Below, in pieces: positions 13,357 through 25,609 of a stretch of DNA of 64,000 nt (within the stretch, counting starts at the first letter, position 1; every line of letters begins with the position of its first letter). A program made the position numbers and the translations under genes. Below the pieces are notes generated by a model. That model had not been told where the DNA came from, made no database searches, and worked only from the letters and a program-made list of their open reading frames with translations. The stretch is from contig NC_082601.1 of NCBI RefSeq assembly GCF_030936135.1, positions 43,948,590-44,012,589 on the forward strand. The letters are read 5' to 3'. Source of the stretch: Gavia stellata (taxonomy: Eukaryota; Chordata; Aves; Gaviiformes; Gaviidae).

Positions 13357-16300
13357 ATGTTCTCCCACTGTATCACCAAATCCCTGACCTATAGTACACC
13401 TTATAGGTGGGAACCTCAGCAAGACAGCTCCGTCTGCATTGTCCTCCAAGGCTGCCAGCCCCCTTCGTGTCAGAGGGGACCCCGCGCACATCCAGTCGGG
13501 GTGCAGCAGCCCCTGCACTGCTGGAATCCACTTTGTTCTGCTGCTTGGGGTTTTCAGTGCTGCCGCTCATCGCGCAGGGGAGAGAACGATCCTCCCCTGA
13601 CCTGTGTTCCCATCATCCGCCTTACTGGGTGTTTTATGCAGACAGAGGCAATGATTTTAATGTCCCAGTGAACAAGCTGTCGAGACGCATCAGCCTCAAA
13701 GGGCAGGCTTCAGCAATGGCTTCTCCTCCCAGGCGCTGCCTGGGCAAGGAAAACCGATTCCAGCTCTGCACACACACACGCCATACGTCTGCCACCGGTG
13801 CCTGTTATTTTCCAGCCTTTTAACGAAACATCCTTCAAAATCCAACTCCTTGAGAGGGGAAGGTGGTGAGCCCAAGGTGGGAGTGCCGTAGGTGAGCGGC
13901 CGCCGGGACGGCAGGGCTGCCGGGCAGGCAGAGCAGGCAGCCCTGCGGGCAGGAGCCGGCATGACGTGATGGGACCTGAGCACTCTGAAGCCGTCAAGAG
14001 TCTCGGCAGAGATGAGCTGAGAAAAGCCATGAGCAGACCTGACATCTGCCCCCTGGGCGGGTACCTAATGAGCGGAGACATTGTCCATTTGGGGAGACGA
14101 GGTAAAGTTAAAAGATTTCCGAGCTGACACCTGGCAGCCTCCATCGGTATTCCAGGCAAAACACCTAGGGAAGGAGAATGGAGGTGGGGGCCCAAAACCG
14201 GTCCCCTCAGGCCCTGCAGCTGTGGGTGAGCGGGATGGGGATGGTGCTGGTATCTCAGCATCTCATCTCTGCTGCCCAGAGCTCCCTTCTATGTGATTTT
14301 CTGCCATGTTAGAAGAGAAACCAGTGCTTTCTGAGAGCTGCCCCACTGGGAGCATCCCCGGGGTGGGGTCTGGCAGGGGCCCACACAGCCCCATGCCTGC
14401 TGAAAAGGTAGCAGCATGTGGAGAGCACGTTTCTGGGTCCAGCAGCACGCCAGACCTGCTCTTGGCTGAGATCTGGGCATGGGCAAAGGCTCCCATGTTC
14501 CGCGGTTCCCACAGCCTGGGAGCAGGACGGCACTCGGCAAAGCCCCGGCATCACCCGGCAGCCCCCCCCTGCCACTTCCACAAACCTAGTTCAGTCAGTC
14601 CCTATAAATCCAGTGTCTGTAAGCCACTTGTCATCAGCTCTTCCTTAACTTACCTCCAGCTTCTCTGCTACCCACCACCTTCAAACGGCGCCTGGTGATG
14701 AGACGGGAGTGATGGAGCGGGAGAGGGGAGAGCCCCGTATCGCCCCTATCACCTCCCAGTTTTCCCCTCCGGAAAACCTGGCTCTAAAAGCGCTTGTGAG
14801 CCAGAAATCCTCCTCCCATTTACTCCCAAAGCCCCAGCAGGCACGTCGTGGGTCCACCTGGGAAAGCCTGCACCAAGATGCTTTCCTCCCCACCCACCCA
14901 GCTGCTTTCCCAAAGGCCAAGGGGGTTTTACAGGGCAATCATCTCCTTGGGACCATCCTGGGTGGAAGGGGAGGTCCTTGAGCATCCTCAAGGCTTTCCA
15001 CCAGCCAGCAACAGCTTAAAAAACTTGCCATTGCTCCGCACAGTTTTCATCAGCACCATCGACAAATACCCTCAGGTCTAAACCACATCGCAAGCGGGAT
15101 TTTCACCCACATAGCTCTGGGGGTTTTTGCTCCTTTCTAACAGATATAGCCAGAAATGCCCAACCCGGGCTGCAAACCCAAGGCTGGCTTTGCCCGGGAT
15201 GCCCAGGAGTGGGGACAGCAGTGGGGTTCCAGCCGCTCCTCTCCGGCACCTGCTGACCTGCTGGGCTCAAGCAGATGGAGCAGCCGCAAATCCCCCCATA
15301 AGCCAGGGAAGGGGACTAATCTCCTAGAGGACAAACCGGCTGGCGAGGGGGGGAAGCTCAGCGGTATGCCTTTTCCTCCCTCTTCCAGTAAATGTCAGCA
15401 GCGTCCGGCATGCCTGGAAGGACCCCAGCATCCCTGAGGGTAGAGGAGGCAGCACCGGGGGATAGGATACCCGGTGGACACCCGGTTTTGGGACAAGCAG
15501 ACATTTCATTTAGGTCACAGCAAGCTAAGCCGTAAGTGCCCTACCCAGGGAGACATGGCAGCTGGTGTCTCCTTGGGGAAAACCACATCTGGTGAGTTTT
15601 TAAAACTTCCAGAGCACTCCCTGGTCACAAAGGGCTGAGGCTTCGCTGCACACGAGAAGTCCTTGGTGGGCTTAGGAAGCCTTAGGAGCAGCCATCGGGA
15701 TGAGACAGACCATCCGCAGTGGAATCCCTGGTCCTTCCTCACCTTTGGGGAAGGATAGGGATTAGGTCCATTGGAGTGGGCTGGTTTAGGTCCTCAGGAT
15801 GGGACCTGCAGAGCCAAAGATGCTCTCTCTAAAACCTAGGCATCACTGAAAGGATTAGGAGTGATGTAACACGCCGATGTCAAAGCGCTCGAGCCGCAGC
15901 CGAGCCCCGGCAGCAGATGCCACCAGCAGCTTCCCGGGACATCACCCACAGCCAAGCCCACCCCGTGTCTCTCAGAAGGGTGTTTCTGCCCAAAAGACCC
16001 CAGAGCAGAGGTCAGCCCAAGGAGACCCCGGGGTCTGCACAGCCCAGTCCTGATGCTGGGACCATTCACAAGCAGCCAACCCCCTCCAATTCATTTTCCT
16101 TCTGAGGCAACAGAGAGTGAGGAGGTCAGCAAATTTAGTGCCATCCTCTGTTCTTCTGCGTTGGTTTTTTTTTCCTTCTATCCTTTCTTTATCATTGTCC
16201 CTCTTTCCTCGCTTAAGGGCTGGCAAAACTACTCCTGTGTGCTTGCAAGGGAGAAACGTCTCGCCAGATATTGTCAGCTCTACTTGCAAAACTCTGGGGT

Positions 16301-17299
16301 GTTTTCTAGCCACGGCAGGGAGAGCTGCCAATGACAGGCACGTTAGCTCTCATAAACGCTTGAAAGGAGGAAGCTGCAGCCCAGGGCAAGGACGGAGACG
16401 GTACAGGCTGGGACGAGTGGCATCTGGGCAAGGTTTGCACCCTGGTCCTCTGATAGAGGGGCATGGATGGCCAGCAGAGCCCAGTGAAGCCCTGGCTGAG
16501 GTGTAACACACATCAGCATGGCACGGCATCACTTCTGCTGCTTGCCTGGGGAGCCAGACTGCTGGTGCAGAGCCCACATGCAAGGAAATGTCCCAGGAGG
16601 GAGAGGGTGAGCTATCTGTGTGTGTCCCCAGTGACCACGGCCACCCAAGCTGTGCAATAAAAACAGGCAACTTCAGGTCCCTCACTCCTCCATCCCCTGC
16701 CATGCGCTGCTGTCCAAAATCCCCTGGAGGGGTAACATATTTTCCAGGTGGGGAAACTGAGTCACAGAGGTGTCCAGACCAGCGAGGTGCCTGAAGAGGT
16801 CCCCCTAGGTGGATTTTTCAGCAGACACTAAAACCCCGATGATGCTACAGGGCTGCTTCTCTGCACCTTGCCATGCACTCACCATCACAGCCTCATCTGT
16901 CCTGCAACATCCCTCGCCCTGCACAAGCTCAGGGAGCCCACCCTGGGCGTCCCCGAGGCATCTTCCTCCCTTGACACAAAGCCTCCAACATAGCCAGATC
17001 AGAAGAATCTCCCCCAAAGCTACGAGATAAGTCAGAAACAGGGATTTTGCCCGCTGGCTTGGGGCTTTGCAGCTTCCCAAGCTTCCCGAGGTGCACTTCA
17101 TGGAGCGGCCACCAGTAATCACAGCACAGCAGAGAGGCTCACCTGCCCCACGGAGTCGCACTGTCACAGGGCAGGGCTTAGTTTCACAGATACCATGGGG
17201 TCTCCTCTCTACAGCTCCCCAAAACATTGCCTTCATGTTATTAGTCAAATAAAAGCCTTTAAATAGTGAATCGTTTCTATATATGAAGGAAGGCCAGAG
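13357..17299. other. Non-coding, no gene seen
   Basis: No supported exon was found on either strand. Short open frames are scattered and have no family resemblance. Confidence 0.45.
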
Positions 17300-17405
17300 G
17301 CCCAGAGCTTGTCAGGCTGTGAGCATCTCTGAAGGTCCCTGGTCCAGCTCCTGCCCCAAGCAGGGTCACTCCAGACATGGATTAGGCTGCCTGGCATGAA
17401 ATAAT
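17300..17405 (-). mobile_element. Probable short CR1-type LINE remnant
   Basis: The words GAAGGTCCCTGGTCCAGCTC, CCCCAAGCAGGGTCAC and a following ATTAGGCTGCC occur in the order expected for the complement of a CR1 3' end (usual text: 'ggtccaactccctgctcaaagcagggtcac...gcaggttgc'). It is heavily diverged and only about 100 bp long. The assignment is weaker than for the copy near 10.2 kb. Confidence 0.45.
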
Positions 17406-20400
17406 TTCACCCTGAAACCTCATAATGTTTTCTGACTCCTCTGTTTTTTGCCTGCACGCCGGGAGGGGCTCTCCCATGGTCTTTCCCAAAACACACAAAA
17501 GGGAGGAGATGTTCGCTTTCAGGCACTGAAACCTGGATGCCCTCATCCACTGCCATTGCCAAAAGTCCTCGTTTTTATCATTTCAGGAGTACAACGGGCA
17601 GCGGGGACCTCATCATAGCTCATCCAGCTTCCTAACGTCACCTGGGTAAGAGGGGATGGAGCAGCCATACACCACCCCTTGGCAGCACGGAGCAGGTCTG
17701 GCCTGGCCTTGCCACCAGCCGGTGTGACCTGTGCCGGGGAGGGACATTCCACCATCACCTCTGGAGTCCCCTGGGCAGCCCTGGACCTGCAGTGGGGCCG
17801 TTCCCGCCTCCTTACCCCCAGGGCTGGTCCCCTGCACAGCGCAGCTCGGAGGCACATCTGACGGCCGTTGGGAAGGTGACGGTGCCGCCGGCCGTGCGGC
17901 TCTTGCCCTGCGGACAAAAGGGGTGGAGAGTCAGGCTGCACCGCGGCAAAAGCATCCTCCAAACAACGCGCCCCAACGCAATGCAACGCACTTGCCTGCC
18001 CAGCGGCAAACCCCCCCAAAATCCCCGCAAGGCTGATGGAGCAAAGATGTCGCAACCAGAGACATGCAATCATGTCATGGGGGGACCTGGGGGGCAGAAC
18101 CCACGTCACAGTGTGTTTGCACAAGGGGGAAGGTTTCAAGGTTTCAAGGCAGAGACCCACGGCAGCATCCCCAGCCCCATGCCAGCTGTGGTTTGGCGTT
18201 TCCACACATCCTGTGTCCATGCAATATTCACTACGAACACATTGGGGGGAGCTCCAAAGCACGCACATAGCAAAGCCGCACGTCGGGGATGAGAAACAGC
18301 TCCACGAGCAGCAACTCAGCTGCTAACGCGAGGAATAAGCAGAGCACTTGCTACCTCCACTTGCAGCAGCAGGTCACTTACGTTTCCAACTGCGTTGCTT
18401 AAGCTATTAGCATTTAGTGGCTTTTAAGAAAAGACCCTGTTCCCTCCTCACCCTGAGCCGATCATGGGCAGGCTGTGCTGGTGCTGGTCGCTCACCCCGC
18501 ACCCGCCACAGCAGGTCCCCATCCTGGGGACACCCACACAGGCGCTCCAGCATCACCCAGCACCCATGCTGGAGATGCTGCCGTGCCCCCAGTTCCCTAA
18601 GGACAAGCAAGTCCTAGCACTGCTGGGAAGCAGCTTTTTCCCAAATCCTGGGCCAGCGGACTGGGACCCGCCAGGGCACTTGGATTTTCAGGAAAGCATC
18701 ACCTTGCACGGGGAAAGTCTGGACAAGAGGGTTTACTCTGAGTGTGAGTCATCCTCCAGCCGCTGCCCTTGAAACAGAGCCAAAAAAGCTTTTACCCAAA
18801 GCAGACAGCAATAGGATACCAGATCCGGAGCTCCAGGATTAACCCCTCCCTGGGAGATGCCGGCAGGTTGCCCTCGCATGTGGACCCTTTCTCCTCCTCT
18901 GGTTGACCCTGGGTTTCCCCACTGCATGCGCCCACCAGGCTGGTGGACACGATGCCAACGCTCCCCTGGCAAGGCTGGGGGGCGGGGGGGACACACACAC
19001 CGTGAGACCCTGGTGATGGGCTGCTGCCGGACCAAAGGGGGCTGGAAACACATTCCCCCCAGCTGGGGAACGTCATTTCTCTTCTGCATGTCTCGTCGCA
19101 AAGCCTGCCCAGCAAACAGGCCAGAGCTTGGGGTTCAGCAAGGGAAGAACCAACCAGCAAGGGAAGAAGCAACCGAAAAAAATAAGGTGGAAAATTCAAA
19201 GCGCTTCATTTTGCCATTTTCGGAGGAAAGCGTTTGGTTTTTGCACTGCTGAGTGCTTGCTTCATTTAGGAAGTCACCAACCGTCCGCAGCTCCTGTAAA
19301 GGGCTCCCCACCAATCAGTGTGCCGAGTCTCGATGGGCTTTCCCCAAAATGGGGGGAACCTGCCCACTGGAAAATCACATATTCCCTCCTCCACAGAAAA
19401 CAGCCCCTTGGGGACACTCAAAGGAGGGACTTTCTGTGTTAAAAAGAGTTTTTCTTCTTTGTGTTTGCCCTGCAGGCAGTCAGAGAGGTGCCAGCACCCC
19501 GCTTGCCTGCCAACCTGATGAAAAGTGGACCTATTTCTGCACTGCTGCGCCGGGACAGGGCAGGAAGATGAAGGATGCCCCCGTCCCTGCCCCAGGTATC
19601 ACTGCCCCAGGGCTGGGAGCGAAGGGTCCACCCTGGGGACACGAACACCATCCCCCGGCCTGGCACTTGTCTCCGACGTCCCCGCAGCCTCCGTGCAGGG
19701 GAGGACAGCCGGCAGGCACCACATGGATGCTGGCCGCATCTTAGTGCCGTTAATTCACCTCCCCAATTAGCAGAGCGAAGAAGCAGAGCTTCTGGGGGAG
19801 CACTGAGGCCGAGAGGAAAATCCACCCTTAGCGCTGCCGGCAGCTGCCTGAACCGTGCCCCCTTCCCGTGGGGCTGGAGCCCTGTGGCAGGCAGTGTGTG
19901 TGGGGGTCTGGGGACATTTGTTCCCCCTCCCCAGGCTCTGTGGGAGGGACACCACATACGCAGGGGTGGCTGCAGGAGCCCAGCCTTGCCGCAGGCATGC
20001 TGACCGGGTGGGTGGGAGCCAGCTCCAGCCCCAAAACAAGCCCACGCTCCCATGGGACCGTTGAAGAGAAGGGAAAGGAGCCGCGGGTTATATTTGTACC
20101 CCCTAACCTGGGCTGGAGCCTCCCGCCGCAGCCCCACGGAGCCAGGGCTCAGGCAGCACAGGGGCTGAGCATTGCTCAACCCACCACAGCAGTGCCTGGC
20201 AGCAGTTTTGGCACCCGCATGGGCCTGCCCTGAACTTCACGGCAGAGCTACACCTCCTCGACCATCATTTAAAGCAAGCTCAGATGGGGGGTTCCCTCTT
20301 GCATCCTCCCAGAGGCCACTATGGAAATGCTCCTAGAAAGCATAGAGTAGGTCACAGTCACAGAGATTTTGGGTGCCACCTTCACCTCCCAAGGGGCTCT

Positions 20401-21779
20401 CCATCCCCAGGCTGCTTGCTTACAGCAGGCACCGGTCTGCCATCCCTCCCCTCCACCCTCGGGGACCCCTGTGCGCCTCCCAGCCCCCCTCAGACCCCGG
20501 CACGCAGCAGTGCCCAGTGCATCTCTCACCAGGACCAGCCAGTCCCTTGCTACGGCATCCCGAGGGATGCGCAGATGCTCTCTCCTCTCACAAGGATGGA
20601 GAGACGACGTGCACCGTCCGCGGCTGCAGGCCGAGAAAGCCTCGGTCGCCTGCACCATGCTGCATGGCTGCAGCACCCAGCTTCGCCCCACACCCCCAAC
20701 ACAGTGGGAGCCCCTGGGGCATCACAGCCCCGAGCTGCCCCATCTGCCCCAGACTCACCGTGCTGCAAGCTGGGGGAGCACGGCCTGCGGCGTGGGGCTC
20801 TGCGCCATTCCCGGGGGGCCATGCAGCATCCGCACCAGGGTGGGGACGCTCTGCAGTGCAGCGGCCGCTGGAGGAGCCTGCACAGGGCTGGGCTGCTGTG
20901 GGGAGGGTGGCATGGACCCCCCCCCTCCCCAGGACGGGTCAGCAAGGCCTCACCGTGACCCTGGGGGGACTCGCCGGGAGGAGCTTGGCAGTAAGTGCTG
21001 CCCACTGCCTCAGGAGTGATACCCAAATAAATCTACCCCTCTCGACTCAGCTCCATGCGATGAGGGGTGATGGCTCCAGTGGGGAGGGTGCACAACCCCA
21101 GTGCAGGGCACCCTGTGCTTCCTCGGGGCACATGCTGATGAACCAGCCCAATTTTGGAGGAAGGACAGAAAGGTCCCGGCTGGGGAGGTGGACTCCCAGG
21201 AGATGATTTGCCCAACTGCAGAGGAAGCTTGGAGGCATGTGCTCCAGAAAAAAGGCCTGGGCCCCCTTCCTCCCCCCAGCACTGATGCTGGGGCTGCATC
21301 TGCCCCGGTTGGGTGCACCAATGAGCTGCTTGGTGAGTGCTTGGTGATCGGCACACCCAGAGCCAGGGCTCAGAAACAACCACTGGACCAACAGCAGCGG
21401 GACCCCGTAGGATGCTCACACCCGAAAGTCACCACCCCAAAGCCAGCAGCCAGGGCTTGCCTGCGCAGCTCCCTGCCATCGCCTGTCCCCACGCGTACTT
21501 CTCCCTGCAGCGGCGAGCGGGGGGCTTGGCAAGCCGCCTCCCTTGGGGACCCCCACTTGTGGGCCAGGACCACGGGGACAGCACTTTGGGGTTTGTTTCG
21601 GCAGAGGCCAGCCTTCACCGAGCCAAGCGGCATCCCGGGCTGGGAGCCAGGGATGGGAAAGTCTCAGCAGCCTCGCAGAGACGCACACCCGGGGAGGTGG
21701 CAGGGCATGGGGGGGTAGCCCCCCGGGATGGGGACACGGAGGACCCCCCCACTCTGCGGAGCCACCCAGGGTTTGGAGG
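17406..21779. other. Non-coding, GC-rich, no gene seen
   Basis: This is GC-rich sequence with many chance open frames, including overlapping ones of 200-280 codons near 20.3-21.2 kb. None shows a known domain, splice structure or codon pattern of a real gene. Confidence 0.45.
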
Positions 21780-22250
21780 GTGCTCGCCTCCTGCTCCCGG
21801 ACTGGTTCCCGGAGCGCTGCCGCATCGGGAGCCGCCTCCTCGTCGCAGGGGCTGTGTCCCCCTTCCCGCCACCACCCCCCACCCGGGTCCCCGCGTGGGG
21901 AACCCGCCCCCCCGCCCCGGGACGGACCCGGCCGGAGCGGGGCCAGGGCAGCGTGCAGCCAGCCGGGGCGGGGGAGCCTCTCCGGCACCGGGCGCTCCGT
22001 CCCGGCCCCCCCCCCCGAGCCCGCCCCCGCCCAGAAAACAACGCCCCAAGGAAGGCAAACCCCTACCTGCCCCCCGGACGGACGGACGGACGGACGGGAC
22101 GACGGAGGGACGGGCTGTGCAGAGCGGGGAGGGATGGGGCAGGGGCAGGCAGGGCTGGGCAGGAGGAGAGGAGCGGCGGGGTTGGGGGCCGGGAGGGCGC
22201 GGCGGGGCTCGCTCCGAGGGAGGCGGCAGCCGGAGGCGAGCGGGTGCGCC
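21780..22250. promoter_or_regulatory. CpG island, candidate promoter
   Basis: Dense, undepleted CpG and GC-box-like words (GGGGCGGGG near 21964-21972) occupy about 470 bp. A perfect GACG tetranucleotide run lies at 22077-22098. On the - strand a splice-donor-like CAG/GTAGGG falls at 22067/22066, so a leftward first exon ending there is possible. In mammals PCBP3 lies head to head with SLC19A1, so a leftward PCBP3 5' exon is one reading. No coding sequence confirms it. Confidence 0.45.
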
Positions 22251-22251
22251 C

Positions 22252-22465
22252 TGCCCGGCCCCGCAGCCCTGCCCGGCCCCCCCGGCTCTGCCCGGCCCCG
22301 CAGCCCTGCCCGGCCCCCCCGGCTCTGCCCGGCCCCCCGGCTCTGCCCGGCCCCCCAGCCCTGCCCGGCCCCCCGGCTCTGCCCGGCCCCGCAGCCCTGC
22401 CCGGCCCCCCCGGCTCTGCCCGGCCCCCCCGGCTCTGCCCGGCCCCCCCGCCGCACCGCCCCACC
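22252..22465 (+). repeat. CCCGGCCC-rich tandem repeat
   Basis: There are about ten imperfect copies of a unit of roughly 20 bp built from CCCTGCCCGGCCCC and CTCTGCCCGGCCCC. All three frames stay open because stop codons cannot form in this composition, so long frames across it are artefacts. Confidence 0.9.
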
Positions 22466-23195
22466 GCCCCCTGCCCTGTCCCTGCCCCTGTTCCTGCCAG
22501 GTCCCAGCTGCTGCCCCAGCCCAGTGCCAGCTCCTGCCCCTGCCCCAGCTCCTACCCAAGCCCCTGCCCTGCCCCTGCCCAATCCTAGCTCCTGCCCCCG
22601 CCCCTTCCCTGCTCCTGCCCACGGCTCAGTTCCTGCCCCAGCCCCTGCCCCTACCCCTACCCCTGCCCCTACCCCTACCCCTGCCCTACCCCTGCCAGGT
22701 GTCAGTTCCTGCCCATACCCCTGCCCATACCCCTGCCAGGTGTCAGTTCCTGCCCATACCCCTGCCCATACCCCTGCCCATACCCCTGCCCAAGGCCTAG
22801 CTCCTGCCCCTGCCCCAGCCCCTGCCCCTCACTCTGCTCCCGCACCCGGCACTGCCCCTACCCAACCCCCTGCCCCTTGTCTCTGCCCCAGCCCCTTTCC
22901 CAGACCCCGACCTTCCCCCTGTCCCTGCCCTTCTCTGCCGCAGCCACTGCCTGTTTCCCAGCCCCTGTCCCTGCCTGCCCCTGCCCCTGCTCAAGCCCCT
23001 GCCCCTTCCCCAGCGCCAGACCTTGACACTGGCCCTGCCCCAGCCCCTGCCCCTGATCCTGCCCCTAAATCTGCTCTGCCCCTACTCAGCCCCTGCCCCT
23101 GCCCTAGTTCCTGCCCCTGATCCTGCCCTGCCTGGCTCCAGCCCCTGCCCGAGCCCCTGCCCCGGTCCCTGCCCTTGCCCCAGCCCCATCCTTCG
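22466..23195 (+). repeat. CCTGCC/CCCCTG low-complexity tract
   Basis: About 730 bp of C-rich hexamer-like repeats (CCTGCC, CCCCTA, CCCCAG) follow the CCCGGCCC block. CpG, frequent in the preceding block, almost vanishes here, so the two blocks have different histories. A CCCATACCCCTG sub-array lies at about 22710-22790. Confidence 0.92.
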
Positions 23196-24150
23196 TGCTG
23201 AAGCCAAGTCCTAGCCCCAGCCCCGAGCACCAGGGGATGCCAGCCCTCGGCCCTGGGGGGTTGGTCCCTCTGCGCAAGCCATCCGATGGGAAGTTGGGGT
23301 GCCCTGTGCTGCCAGCACCCTGCCCTCTTTGCACAATTGCATCTGCCAGCCTGGGCCTTGCACCCCCGGGTGGTATCGCAGGCTGGGGGGAGTCCGGCCA
23401 GTGACTGCAGCTGGTAGCGGCAGCATGACTTTGCCCAGGGACACAAGCTAGGGTGGGTGGGTGGGGGACCCAGGTGACACTGCTCAGGGTGACGCTGCTC
23501 AGGGTCATTAAGACCCACCGGTGCCCCCCGGGTGCTGGCATTGCCTGGGTGCACAGCATCACCCCGGACCCGGAGCCTGGGGTGCTCCTGCGCCCAGGTC
23601 CTGCTGCACATAAGGGACCCAACTCTGCCACCGTCCTGGCAAGCAGGGGATGAGGAGACAGGTCCCACCCAGGGCTGTGCCCCTGCGTGGGGGAGATGCA
23701 TGATGGGCACGGGGAGCCTGCGGACATGTCTGCTGTGGTCTTGCTGTCCTCCCCAGAACCAACGCCTGCCCAGGAGGGGACACAAGCCGGCTTCTTCTGC
23801 AGCACCAAAGCTGTCCTGGTTTACTCCACAGGGAGGAAACTGCTTCAGGAAGCAAATGTGCCATCATTAAAGAAAGGACCTGGGGTGTCCCCCACCTAAA
23901 TAACACACCCTGGCTCTACCCGTTTGGCTGAGAAAAGGAGAAAAACCCAAGGGAAATAAATGCTGCTCCAGCCCCCACCACGGTGGTTTGGTGGTGAGCA
24001 TCTTCACATGGGTGTTGGGGGGCTGGATGGGACGGGAAGCCTCTGGGTGGGAAGATCCCAGGCTGGGGTGCAGCTGCCTGGACCCCTCACAGCCCTGGGC
24101 AGGGGGGTGTGACGATCCCTGGACATCTGGGATCCCGCTGCCGCACTTCC
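23196..24150. other. Non-coding, no gene seen
   Basis: No supported exon, RNA gene or repeat was found between the C-rich tract and the promoter-like elements upstream of SLC19A1. Confidence 0.4.
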
Positions 24151-24224
24151 AGGCGGGAACATATAAATATTTCAGCGAAGTAGCCGAGCCCTGTCAGGTT
24201 GCATTTGCTTCTGGCAGGGTAAGT
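24151..24224 (+). promoter_or_regulatory. TATA-box core promoter candidate with splice donor
   Basis: An E2F-like GGCGGGAA lies at 24152-24159 and a consensus TATAAATA at 24162-24169. About 50 bases later a strong donor, CAGG/GTAAGT, occurs at 24218/24219. A start site 25-30 bases after the TATA box would leave a leader exon of only about 25 nt, which is short but possible. It could be an alternative 5' exon of SLC19A1. No transcript evidence is available here. Confidence 0.3.
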
Positions 24225-24479
24225 GCTGGGAGAGGGGGAGGAAAGGGGGGAGAGAAGATGCTCACAGAAGATGCGTCATCTCCCAGGGGATGGGGGCACC
24301 AGCGCCAGGGCCCGATCCTCGAGGATCTCCATCTCTGCTTAGTTTCCCTCTAGGGATGCTCTTGCCTCTGGTGCAGGGCTGCGGTTCAGCCCCTGTTGTC
24401 CTGATGGCCAGGTCTCACCCCATAAGCACATCTTTGGGGGGGGGGAGGGCCCCGCAGCCCAGAGGCGACGGTAGATGGG

Positions 24480-24951
24480 CGGGGAGCTGACCCCGGCGAG
24501 AAGGAGCCGGAGAAGGGTGTCCGTCCCGTCCGTCCCCCCCACGCCGGGGGCTGCGCGGGCAGGATGCAGAAGCGACACTTTTGGGGGGGGGGGGTGTGTG
24601 GATTTCACCCCACCGCGGACACACAACCACGTGCTGCCAGCGGGGCTCTGCCGCCGGGGGTGACCGGGCTCCTCCTCCTCTTCCTCTGCCTCCTCCTCCC
24701 CTTCCTCCTGCCCGCTGCACTGTGGGGCTTGTAGTCCCCCCGCCGCCCCGCATATGGGGCACGACTACATTTCCCGAGGGCTCCCCACACTCTCCTCCTC
24801 CTCCTCCTCCTCCTCCTCCTCCTCCTCCTCCTCCTCCTCCTCCTGGGCTTGCTGCGGATCCGGCGGCAGCGGGGCCGCGGGGAGCCCTGGGACCCCCCCA
24901 CTACGCCTGGGCAATACGGCCCGCAGCCCCCATGCCCACCGCCCCCCAGGT
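24480..24951 (+). promoter_or_regulatory. CpG-rich promoter candidate for SLC19A1 with ZNF143-like motifs
   Basis: This block is rich in CpG. It contains two inward-facing matches to the ACTACAA..TCCCA motif bound by ZNF143. One is on the - strand at 24716-24737 and the other, ACTACATTTCCCGAG, is on the + strand at 24764-24778. Such pairs mark housekeeping, often bidirectional, promoters. A TCC trinucleotide repeat follows, and a donor-like CAG/GTACGG lies at 24950/24951, so a non-coding first exon spliced to the SLC19A1 ATG exon (acceptor at 27689) is plausible. The link to SLC19A1 is inference. Confidence 0.5.
24791..24844 (+). repeat. TCC trinucleotide microsatellite
   Basis: About 17 tandem TCC units lie immediately downstream of the ZNF143-like motifs. 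If the first-exon model is right, this sits in the 5' UTR as a polypyrimidine stretch. Confidence 0.95.
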
Positions 24952-25609
24952 ACGGCCCAGGCTAGGGGGGTACGGGATGCTGGGGGGCCCGGGGTAGCCG
25001 GGGTACCGGGCATGTGGGGTCTCCCCGGGGTACCTAGGGTGCCCCCCGGGTGCCCCCCGGGTGCCCCCCGGGTGCCCGGGATTCGGGGGATGTGGGGTGC
25101 CCCCAGGGTACGCAGGGTGCCCTGTCACAGGGTGAGCTGGTGCCGCACAACCGCCCCCCCCCCAACACCCTCCTCTACCACGTGCACCCCAAACCACCCC
25201 CCAGCACCTGAAGGAGCCACCCATCCCTTGGGTGCTGGGGGGGGGGGGGGGGAGGCAGATAGGTGCCTATGTCACCGATATTTTCGGTAACAGGTGGGCG
25301 AGGGTGTATTTTGGGGAGCTTCCCCCCCTGTTTTGGGGAAGGTGCCCCAGGGACTCCTGCGCCTCCATCGCCTGCCCGCCCGGCGGCTCGCTGCAAAACA
25401 TGTCGTGCCTTGGCAGCGTCACTTCTGTGCCACCAACATGCGGCTGCAGAAGAGAGCATTCCCCCTCCCGGGGCTGTCCCCTCCGATCTGTGGTGGCCGT
25501 GGCTCATCTGCGGCGGCCGTGGCTCCCCGGGGAGCTATGCCCAAGCTCGGGCGACCTCATTGCCCCTGGCCGCAGGTTGACAAGCATGTGGTGTGATGGC
25601 GATCCCCTG

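Noticed and set aside
13053-13518. Frames encoding HPIPS or GMGWD repeats
   Set aside because: They are translations of the GATGG microsatellite.
20373-21206. 277-codon + strand frame
   Set aside because: Overlapping frames of similar length exist in the other phases. The region is GC-rich with no recognisable domain or splice context.
21337-23120. Overlapping frames of 390-525 codons, Pro/Ala/Cys-rich
   Set aside because: They span a CpG island and C-rich repeats where all frames stay open. They share no family motif and overlap one another on both strands.
24605-24901. - strand frame with a long Arg run, and companion frames with Ser and Pro runs
   Set aside because: They are produced by the TCC microsatellite read in different frames.
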